Assembly: GCA_033085395.1 (NCBI GenBank)
Contig: JANQBS010000099.1
Location: 1-64,000 of the forward strand
Length of the DNA: 64,000 bases
Source of the DNA: Xanthoparmelia taractica
Taxonomy: Eukaryota; Ascomycota; Lecanoromycetes; Lecanorales; Parmeliaceae
Direction: 5' to 3'
Each line of letters opens with the position of its first letter. The stretch's first letter is position 1. The notes under the pieces are model-generated. The model was not told the DNA's origin. It made no database searches and saw only the letters and a list, made by a program, of their open reading frames with translations. Position numbers and translations under genes: made by a program. Positions 56,104-64,000 of this stretch are shown here, in pieces.

Positions 56104-57245
56104 TCAACTGAACTTCCAGCGTTTGCCACATTTGGTACACTCCTAGGCGAAGGGTCAGTATCGAAAGCGCTTTAATAAGATCAAGGTCCTCACGCAGAAG
56201 GTGGTCATCCTGTTAAGGCATGTTAGCATGATGGTAGTAATAGTAGGAGAGCAAGTCTTACGGTTCATCAGCGGAGCGGGTTTGAGCCTGCGTATAGGCT
56301 ACTGTCTTCTGGCCTGGAAGTTCCCCAATGTAAGCTTCTCACATGGAGACGAGCGCCTACGAAAAGGCCATGCGGGGAACACGCCTACCTTTGCACTTGG
56401 GATTGCTGCACTCCAGACTTGTGCTGATGCTCCTCTCTACCTATGACTTGGTCAGTACTGGTCGATCTCCTTCGCTCGTATGGGCGAATGACACGGCGGG
56501 GTGTTTATACCTGTGGCATCTGGGAGTCCTTCAAATTCTCCTTGATTAGCTTGGCGTCCTCGGCGCGCCTTTCTGCGCTCTTGAGCTCCTCATTACTCAT
56601 GACGACAAGACGCTCAGGAGAGATTGTGCCATTCAAGACATCAACCCGTAGCTTCGGATTGGACTTGGCTTTGAGGTTCATGAAGAGGCTGCGCATCTTT
56701 GACGAGTAGCTAGCATTGTTCTCTGGGCCGTACTTGGCGAAGCCGGCTGCTTCGACTGCTGTGGCTTTATACAGGATTTCTGATGATGCATCGGTGGACA
56801 TGTAGGCAAGACCGTTGTAGATGAGACCGATAGTACCGTCTCGTGTGCTTTGGTTGGTGCGGGCGATGTCGACCTTGTCTTTTTTCCAATCGCGTTCCGC
56901 GGGTGGTACGTTGAGCTTGGGCTTGCCATTGGAAGTACTCGCTGGGACAGGAGACGCAGTACCATTCGGACTCTTCTTATCTGAGGGGCTACTTCCCTTC
57001 AACCGGTTGATGTCGTCGCGCCATTTCTTGACAATCTCACTTGCTAGCCGGGCGACTGCAGGATTTGGATGTTGCTTAGAGCGGTTCACAGCCACGCCAA
57101 TTTTTGTAGAACGAAGGAGGTCTTCGTCCGCTTTAATGCCCGTTTTCAGATCATTGAGTATGCGAATGATATTCTCTGGTGGATCTTTGGCCGCGGTCGC
57201 TTTTGAGAGAGCCTTGGATTTCTCAATGACGTCTTTAGCCTCCAT
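56104..57245 (-). CDS. Transcription elongation factor TFIIS
   Basis: TFIIS rescues stalled RNA polymerase II by stimulating transcript cleavage. Five exons (56511-57245, 56389-56440, 56262-56313, 56194-56209, 56104-56142) give 297 residues. The N-terminal LW domain spans about residues 1-80 (PPENIIRILNDLKTG, VNRSKQHPNPAVARLASEIVKKWRDD). A Ser/Lys linker follows. The central domain includes IGLIYNGLAYMSTDASSEIL and MRSLFMNLKAKSNPKLRVDVLNGTISPERLVVMSNEELKS. The zinc ribbon is spread over four small exons and carries the catalytic acidic loop QTRSADEPMTTFC, ending CTKCGKRWKFS. Oddly, the first zinc knuckle reads ECSNPKCKG (C-x4-C) where C-x2-C is usual. The start at 57245 matches the usual family start; frames open further upstream lack an ATG. 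Exon 4 is only 16 nt. Confidence 0.92.
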
Positions 57246-57890
57246 AATAGCTCGGATAGATCTTGCTTGAACTCCAAATGGTGTACTTCGTAAGATGATC
57301 TTGGTGATCTCCCGGAACGTCTTTTGTTGCTTCACTTATCCGTAGCCTAGAAAGACTTTCCGGAAGCTTCTATGAGATGATCTATGTTCGATAGGCCTGT
57401 CCCATTGTCTAAGACTGGGTCCGTGCTGTTGACAGGCTCAAGATGCAGAGGTTGGCTGCAGAAATTCTTTGGAATGAAGTTCTCCGCCTTGACACAGAAG
57501 ATTAGCGCACTAGTACAACGTCTTTGTGGGAGACCCAGACCACAGCATTGGGCCTCACCAGATGTTGGACTCACATAAGGACCTTGGAGCAGTGACACAA
57601 ACGCGTGGCCTCCACGTCCGCCGTTGAGATGCAAAGTGTAAGTCAGTGATGCATCATCGGCAAATACCTAAATTCTAATATGCCAGCAATCGGTTATCGC
57701 GTCTAAAAGCTTAATTCTGACACGCATGCTAGTCCACTAGTCTTTAAGAAGTCTGGGTAACACTAACAGTGATGAATAAACCTTTTAACGGACAAATGAA
57801 TCATATGCCATGTGCCATGTTAAACATCGTTGAACTCCAAGATGCGCCCTAGCACGCTAATAGTGAAAGCCTAGTGCCGCCAACGGGTAT
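57246..57890. other. Intergenic region, no gene seen
   Basis: Lies between the TFIIS start and the 3' end of the DUF1295 gene. Frames of 60-95 codons show no domain. Confidence 0.4.
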
Positions 57891-59019
57891 CTACTCATGC
57901 GCCTGACCGTCATTTGTCCGCTCATTGCTGGAATCTACAGCTCCCTCTTCAGCCCGCCGCTCTTGCACCTTTCCGTGCTCTGCATGCTTTGCAGGGTCAA
58001 AGACGTACAGTGGAAACTCCAAAAAGACAGTCCTCTTCAAGATTCTCGGCACCTTGACGTAAAGCTGAGGAGGAAAGGGTATCAGTATACTTGTGCGTTT
58101 TGTGTATTCGGAAAATGACTCCCAGTGGTTGCCACTTTCGTAACGCTTCTTCGCTCCTGGGCGCTCTTGTAGTGGTAAACCAGACACGAACATGAGTAGA
58201 ATAGTCAAGAAAAAGGCTCCTAAGATTGAAGCGTAGAGAGCACTATACGCTCCTCCATGGACGTATCCGTCCGCTGCGGGTGAAACAGCAATCATGAAGA
58301 TGGCTGGTATCGTTAGCACAAAGCCTGAATGCTGAGAGATGCCTGCTTACAGAATTGGATGATGATCTCTCCAAAGTAATTCGGATGTCTTGTCCAAACG
58401 AAGAGCCCGACGTCGCAAACCTTCCCTTTGTTCTCTGGCTTGCTTCTGAACTGGTGTTTCTGTATGTCCGAAATACTTTCCATGAGGAAGCCAATGGAGA
58501 ATAATATCACTCCGGCGATATCTCTTCCAGTGCCGAAACTGGGTTGACGGTATCTTGTCACATTTGGCGAATTTAAGATGGTAACAGGTAGCGACACCGT
58601 CCAGACCCAAAGCATTTGGAACACCCAAAAGCCCAAGAATGGAAAGAACTTGTCTCGCTTATCGTCAAAACGGTCATCTTTCCCCGTCTTAATAATGCGG
58701 AAGAGGAGAAATCCGGAGAGCCGCAATCCCCAGATTATGATGAAGAGTGAGTCCACGATTTGGCGCGCATTGTGGTGGCCAGAGAAGGCAAGAGTTATGA
58801 TTGCGAGTACCACGAAGTTAGTGCCCCCCGCGAAGTCTGGAACAGGCGATTAATATTGACAGGAAGGAAAAACGAATGGAACTTTTGAGAAAAAGATGTA
58901 CCTGTGAGCTTGTCGAACTTGAGAGAAAAGGCAATGGAGAAGAAGAATAGCTGGTATGCTATAGTGATCAAGAGAGTGATGGCTAAGTAGTAATCATCCA
59001 AAGCGTGGACTTCAGCCAT
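57891..59019 (-). CDS. DUF1295 membrane reductase (steroid 5-alpha-reductase-like)
   Basis: Three exons (58902-59019, 58351-58836, 57891-58303) give 338 residues. Several hydrophobic helices (YLAITLLITIAYQLFFFSIAF, FVVLAIITLAFSG, FFPFLGFWVFQMLWVWTVSLPV, GAFFLTILLMFVSGLPL) indicate an integral membrane protein. The motif LFVWTRHPNYFGEI is the NADPH-binding signature of the steroid 5-alpha-reductase / isoprenylcysteine methyltransferase-like superfamily, and SGLPLQERPGAKK is typical of DUF1295. It probably reduces a double bond of a lipid at the ER, but the substrate is not known. The second intron is just 47 nt (GTAAGC...CTAACGATACCAG); splicing gives IIIQFSIFMIAVSPAADG. The C-terminus is soluble and charged. 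It is not linked to any sterol gene in this window. Confidence 0.85.
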
Positions 59020-59694
59020 GTTGTAGAGATGCAATGAGATGAGATGGAAATATATCCTCAAGTCAGAGCATGGGGATATCGTTAGTTATATGGCCAGAAA
59101 CTCTTGAAAGCGCAGTCGTATTCGCATCGTATAACTATTGGCCAGAAGTCGGACAAGTCGGGGCGTTTGTTGTCCGACTTGGGCGATCTTGGACCCTGAG
59201 ATCGAGAACGGCTACACCCGACACCACTAGAGACTACATACCCTACCGTATGAGGTTTAGCTCTAGCTACGATCACGTACGCTACCTTAGCTTTGTTAAT
59301 AGATTACCTGGTTTGCTCCAAGCTGAATTGAAATTGTTGCTCGATTATGTATAGAGCTGTCTGAGAGTAATAGCTAACGCCCCATTATTTCGAAAGCCTC
59401 TTTCAGACTTCGATCCTATTGTCCGAGCAAGAATCCTTCCAATCGTCCTCTGCTGTACATGGAATCCGAATCGTGCCACTGATGGCGGATGGCGTGTCGG
59501 ATGATTGCTATGGTATCGTCTGTCGTAGGAAACAGTTATGGACCGCACTCTCTCCATATGGAATTGCCCAGCCCTTATGAGGTGTGCTGTTCGTAGATTG
59601 GTTCGTGTGACGCGAGCTTGAAGAAGGGTGAGGTGAGTGGCCTATAACTTTGAAGGTGGGAAGGTGTGGAGTAGATGACGTGTCGAAATTGGTT
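59020..59694. other. Intergenic region, no gene seen
   Basis: Lies between the DUF1295 start and the CK2-alpha stop codon, both on the minus strand. Short frames only; one plus-strand frame of 94 codons (59070-59354) shows no domain. Confidence 0.4.
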
Positions 59695-60925
59695 TTATGG
59701 GACAGAAGATCCATGATTCTGCGACGATGCTGCTGCTCTGACTGGGCTGAAGTATGGATGGGCCATTGCTTCCTTAGCGGTCAATCGATCCTGGATACAA
59801 GATTAGCTTCGTTAAGATGGAATGCACATTGCAAGTTGATGAAGACGACATACCTGGTGATCATACCGCAGTAGCTTGTCCAAAAAGTCTATGGCATCGT
59901 TGCTGACAAATCTTTGATTTTCCGCGTTTACGAAGCCGTGCCAATTCTTCTTGGGGAACCTCCCAAGTATATCATCATACTGGGTATCCAGATCAATGTC
60001 GTATTTGTCTAGGTATTCGAACAAGTCGTCTGTTCCAAGCACTTTTGCGATCTTGACGAGCTGATCTGAGTTGCTGTTGCCATGGAAGAAAGGCTCTTTC
60101 CTAAAAATCATGGAGGCGAACATAGCTCCCAATGACCACATGTCCAAGGAATAATCGTACTCTTGGAAATCGACCAGTAGCTCCGGACCTTTGAAGTATC
60201 TTGATGCTACTCTGACGTTGTACTCGGTACCTTGGTGGTAAAACTCTGCCAATCCCCAGTCGATGAGACGTAGCTACAAATGATCAGTCCTCAAAACCTG
60301 CTGAATGATGAACAAAGCTCACCTTTCGTTTTTCATGATCAATCATGACGTTGTGAGGCTTCACATCTCGGTGCATTATGCCTTTGCTGTGACAGAAGTC
60401 TAGGGCCTAATCACGCTTCTCAGCAATTAAAATCTCTTTGGACATTCGTAATCTCGCGCATACCTTGAGCAGCTCAAAGATGTAGTACCGCACATCGTAG
60501 TCCACAAATTTCGGGTACAGACTTCGAAAGTCCGTATTGTTAACATATTCGAATATGAGGGACGGTGTCTTGCTCTGGCTATCTCTGACCACATCCAACA
60601 ACGCAACGACATTCGGCCCGCCTGACAAGTTCTGCAGGATCTTGATCTCTCGCTTTATTTTCTTCTTCTTGACTGGTTTGAGGACCTTGATGACGCATTT
60701 CTGGTAATTAACAATGTTGATGCCTTCAAAAACTTCTGAGTATTTCCCTCGACCTGCGCATGATCAGCGCAAGTTGAAATAGTACAGCCTCCACCTTTGG
60801 CTTGCCGTACCTATCTTTCTCACTACTTCGTAGTTCTCCAACACGCCCCATGTGATGTTGACACTGTCATACTCCCAGTAAGATTTTGGCATATGCTGGT
60901 TGACATCTGCATATACCCGCGCCAT
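59695..60925 (-). CDS. CKA1: Casein kinase II catalytic subunit alpha (CK2-alpha)
   Basis: CK2 is a constitutively active Ser/Thr kinase of nucleus and cytosol with very many substrates. Five exons (60811-60925, 60464-60753, 60323-60406, 59854-60273, 59695-59790) give 334 residues, the normal length. The N-terminus (ARVYADVNQHMPKSYWEYDSVNITWG) stabilises the active form. The Gly-rich loop KIGRGKYSEVFEG is built across intron 1. The basic cluster KPVKKKKIKREIKIL is the CK2 hallmark. The catalytic loop is HRDVKPHNVMID and the magnesium motif is DWGLAEFYH (DWG instead of DFG, as is normal for CK2). RVASRYFKGPELLVDFQEYDYSLDMWSLG is the activation and P+1 region. All joins keep phase. The stop is TAA at 59695-59697. 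The start faces RPP1 across 313 bp. Confidence 0.95.
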
Positions 60926-61238
60926 GTTGCCTTGACCTCGGTAACGCGGACTCGATAGGCGATCTAGAATCGCCGTATTAGTAGGGAATAATCCCTTGCT
61001 TCATAATAGTATCGTCATGACTGAAGGCTTCCATAGATGGCCGAGGGCGAAAAAGGCTGAAAGTCGTGTGATGGTGGGGCGCTCAAAGTTGGATGCAGCC
61101 GCAAGGCCCGCGCGCTAGTTCTGCTGGCTCGCTTGTGGTCGAGGTCCTCAGCTTTGCAGATCTTTTACTGCTGTCTAGTACAACACCTGTACTGAGTCCC
61201 ACTACCTTTTACGTGAGGGGTGAGGGGGAGGGCTGAGG
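60926..61238. promoter_or_regulatory. Divergent promoter region of CK2-alpha and RPP1
   Basis: 313 bp separate the two start codons. No TATA box is evident. Shared control is inferred from layout only. Confidence 0.4.
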
Positions 61239-62265
61239 ATGTATTTTGACCTCAATGTCCCATACACCGCGAACCATGGCGAGCTGCAACGTACACTGGC
61301 ATTCCTCACGGAACGTCAGTCTTCTCGGGACCAGGCCAAAAGAATGATGAAGATGCTGACCTTGAGAAGTGGGTTATAACACCGTTGCATTAGACTTTGC
61401 CATTACTGGCAAGGTTCCAGCAGAGATATCGAATCAAATACCAAATCCTCTGCCGTTCACGATACCAAAATCTCTTCACATCCTTCGCCGCTGCACGCTC
61501 CACCTAACCGATCCCTCCCAGAACCATCGACTTCAAGCTCTCAGTTCGGCTTACGATGTCTTCGTTATCCGTCCTGAAAACGAGAAATCTCTCCAGCAAG
61601 CTTGTCAAGCTCTTGAATGTGATCTCATATCCATTGACATGAGCACACGCTTTCCTTTCTATTTCAAGCACACGACCCTGGCCAGTGCTCTACAGAGAGG
61701 CGTAAAATTTGAGATCTGCTACGGTCCGGGGATCTTGAACAGCGATGAAGGCGCATCAAGGAGGAATCTGATAAGCAATGCTACTCAGTTGATACGTGCA
61801 ACAAGAGGCAGAGGTATCATTATCAGCAGTGAAGCGAAAAGAGCGCTGGCTTGTAGGGGGCCAGCGGATGTAATGAATCTAGCAGTACTGTGGGGTTTAG
61901 GGCAAGAGAAAGGTATGGAAGCTGTTGGCAAGGAGGCGAGGAGTGTCGTGGTACAATCAGAGATGAAAAGGAGAAGCTACAGAGGGGTGATCGATGTGAT
62001 ATATGGGGGCGAGAAGCCTGATAGAGCGGCGGAAAAGCCGACAAAAGGCAAGCGGAAGGCTGAAGTCTTGAAGGAGGACGAAGCCGGAAGGGTCAACGCC
62101 ATGCCAACACCAATCTCGAAGCGAGAGCAGAAACGGCAAGCAAAGAAGGCGAGGCTTGACATGGTCAAAGGTTTGGAAAATACCCCTAAGGAAGCTTCCA
62201 AGGGCTCGGCCGTATCGCCAGACGATGCTCCCGCGGCAGATTCTCGAAATGGCAAAAGCACTTGA
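61239..62265 (+). CDS. RPP1: RNase P/MRP subunit p30 (Rpp1)
   Basis: Rpp1/p30 is a protein subunit of nuclear RNase P and RNase MRP, which process tRNA 5' ends and pre-rRNA. Two exons (61239-61314, 61370-62265) give 323 residues. The N-terminus MYFDLNVPYTANHGELQRTLAFLTELGYNTVALDFAI is the first strand/helix of the TIM-barrel (PHP-like) fold; the LGYN junction is made by splicing across a 55-nt intron with a GCTGAC branch site. Later motifs are DLISIDMSTRFPFYFKHTTLASALQRGVKFEICYGPGI and IIISSEAKRALACRGPADVMNLAVLWGL, both conserved in p30. A Lys/Arg-rich C-terminal tail (SKREQKRQAKKARLD) is probably a nuclear/RNA-binding region. The frame is complete. Confidence 0.93.
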
Positions 62266-62842
62266 AGTTCGTCAGAGTCAGCCGAACATCAAGTCATTTG
62301 CCATTTAAAGGATTTCATAATGGCGATCTGTCGGACACCACCACTGCAGACCTTGAACCAAGGTACATCTGGGTTCACGTTCTATCATCGTACACATGCT
62401 AAATGGTAATCACAGAAGCTATCAACTTCCTCCAACAGAGCAAAAGAAGCCTTCAAGCTATGACGTCAATCGGTAGAAGCAGTTGCGCTCGAGGGAATGT
62501 GCGGCCTTTTTCGTCAATATTGAATACAGTATTGGCGAAGCCTCGAAAGTGGACTTTTCGCCAAAAATCTATTATTGAAGGTGACGGACATGTGGATAGT
62601 GATTGTTAGAAATACTATCTAAGGAAATTACATCTATATCTCTCTTGAATGACGTATTCTCGAAATACACTTGTAGACTCCAATATCCGCCTTATCAGCA
62701 GTGACCACCAGCTTGCCATTGAATTCCAATACAATCAAATCCCACTCCCTCACGACTCCCCTAAACTTAACAGATGAGCATCTGAAATCTACCAATAACC
62801 CATCCCCGCTTCTGATCCGAAAACCCCCCAAGAAGCGCAACA
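62266..62842. other. Intergenic region, no gene seen
   Basis: Lies downstream of RPP1. A 68-codon plus-strand frame (62403-62609) has no recognisable feature. Confidence 0.4.
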
Positions 62843-63203
62843 ATGGCCCTGAACCCAGCATCCCACAACGCAGGTCCGCTTTTTCCCCCCTCCCCCTCCC
62901 CCTCCCCCTCCCCCTCCCCCTCCCTCTTCCTTTCACCCTCTCCACCTTCCTCTCTCCCCCTTTCCCACCCCCCCAAAGCACACCCACTAACACCCTTCCC
63001 CCTTCGCCCCTACAGCCGGCATCAAAACCGGCCCCGTGACCGAACCGCCTCCTCCCCCGTCCTCCGACACCACGGCCGCTTTACTGGGGGCTGCGAAAGA
63101 GGATCCGATGGGGCAGCATGACGGTGGGAGGGATCGGCAGGGGGAGGGGGCGCTGGAGAGGTTGGAGGGGGAGGAGGGGGAGGAGGGTGGTGGAGGGGGG
63201 TAG
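62843..63203 (+). CDS. Small acidic hypothetical protein, two exons
   Basis: A short gene is inferred from splice signals. Exon 1 (62843-62873) is MALNPASHNA; exon 2 (63016-63203) continues in phase as GIKTGPVTEPPPPPSSDTTAALLGAAKEDPMGQHDGG and ends Glu/Gly-rich at TAG 63201-63203, giving 72 residues. The intron is 142 nt (GTCCGC...CCTACAG) and contains a (CCCCCT)n tract. A single-exon alternative (frame 62843-63121) would translate the repeat itself and is less likely. No signal peptide, membrane segment or known domain is visible, and the protein is probably disordered. It resembles small uncharacterised fungal proteins by composition only. Confidence is limited because the support is splice phase and a sensible N-terminus rather than a known domain. 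Confidence 0.45.
62885..62926. repeat. (CCCCCT)n microsatellite
   Basis: Tandem CCCCCT units of about 40 nt lie within the intron of the small gene at 62843. The minus strand is a G-rich repeat (AGGGGG)n that could form a G-quadruplex-like structure. Confidence 0.85.
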
Positions 63204-64000
63204 AGACGCTATGGTGGAGGTATCTATGGTGGAGGTATGAGGAATGAGGAATGCGAAGGGTGTGTGGGCTATTTGCTTGGTGTTGGGTACGGTATAGGGT
63301 AGTGTTTAGGAGTGTTTAGGGAGTAGGGGTGGACAGAGTTGCAATGTCAGGGAACAAGAGGAGGTCTGTTGTCGATAGTGAGTTTGTGCATCGTGCAGCT
63401 TGCTATTGTCTTTATAGCATCGTTCAACCGTCTGCCGATTACTCCTGTGTCACATAGTTGTTGTGGCCTTGCGCCAGTGATTGGTCGCCTCATCCTGGAG
63501 ATGAGTCTGTATAGCCTGATACTATGGTCGTAGTAGGGGAAAATGCATCAGAGCATATACGTCTAATGAGAACCCCGAGATGGACATGAGCGTCATCATC
63601 ACTGCAACCAAAGCTCGAGACTCAATTAACTTCATCGACTCGTGCTATTCTCGTACTATCCGCTCCCCAGCCAAAACGCTACGAGCACATTGCCTACTCA
63701 TCTTCCAAAGTCAGAGCCAATACCCAAAGCCCGAAGCTAGTACCCACCTATGCGCAAAAAGACTGTCACAACGCCTCTGCGCTTTGCCCTTATGTACACT
63801 TTTGCCATTGCTAGAATTGCGTTGTACCTAGTTATAGAATTGACTCCTCTGGAAACTCTCAGCTGAAATGTCAGCCGGTTTGCCCTCAACTCTCGGTCCC
63901 TTAGCCTCAACCTTGAGACTGTTATTTCTGCTGTCTTCTCCGCTCCCACCAGCAGCTAAAGATGACATGGTGTTCACGCGGCCGCCATCGTCAATTTGCG
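63204..64000. other. Intergenic region to window end, no gene seen
   Basis: Short open frames only. A gene reaching in from beyond the right edge cannot be excluded. Confidence 0.35.

Noticed and set aside
1..64000. tRNA, rRNA or CRISPR arrays
   Set aside because: A by-eye search for T-loop-like motifs and for regular repeats with spacers found nothing convincing; a tRNA scan would be needed to be sure.

Overview
This window is nuclear DNA of a filamentous ascomycete (Pezizomycotina). The evidence is many short spliceosomal introns (mostly 46-75 nt, GT...AG, with CTAAC/CTGAC-like branch sites), about one gene per 2.5 kb, fungal-type proteins (GH128 glucanase, PAR32/DUF3602, Scm3 with a Myb domain) and an AT-rich stretch at the left edge depleted in CpA/TpG, as left by repeat-induced point mutation (RIP). 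I cannot place it below that rank; no rRNA, tRNA or CRISPR was seen. All exon limits were read by hand from splice signals and reading phase.

Layout. 1-2070: RIP-decayed transposon relic, then plain intergenic DNA. 2071-8157: ALG12 mannosyltransferase, a metallo-beta-lactamase-fold hydrolase and dynactin p50. 8158-18381: a gene-poor stretch with a broken LRR/F-box-like gene, a broken secreted-protein gene, a small lipocalin-like gene and a frame-damaged F-box-like gene. 18382-27384: a secreted histidine phosphatase, the divergent mitochondrial pair COQ6 / methylmalonate-semialdehyde dehydrogenase, and two F-box-like genes. 27895-35380: the divergent pair ATP3 (F1-ATPase gamma) / TOP1, then an NAD-binding epimerase/dehydratase. 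35761-42365: a broken BAH-domain gene, a CBS-domain gene divergent from the mitochondrial phosphate carrier, a PAR32-like gene and a secreted GH128 glucanase. 44430-51653: a GPH-family sugar transporter and the divergent pair ATG6 / SCM3. 51996-63203: mitochondrial cysteine synthase-like MCY1 divergent from an NDUFAF7-like methyltransferase, an F-box-like fragment, TFIIS, a DUF1295 membrane reductase, the divergent pair CK2-alpha / RPP1, and a small acidic protein.

Most intact genes are conserved housekeeping genes. Five products act or probably act in mitochondria (COQ6, methylmalonate-semialdehyde dehydrogenase, ATP3, the phosphate carrier, MCY1) and a sixth is likely (NDUFAF7-like). Six divergent gene pairs share short intergenic regions, and every one of those six mitochondrial genes sits in such a pair. 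Accessory content is small and largely decaying: five F-box/LRR-like loci (three damaged), a secreted protein with three lesions, and a BAH gene whose conserved Trp codon has become TAG. I found no secondary-metabolite cluster and no convincing new biological system. The points most worth checking are the decaying genes, the divergent mitochondrial pairs, the stop-free 3n introns, the SCM3 C-terminal repeat and the odd TFIIS zinc-ribbon spacing.
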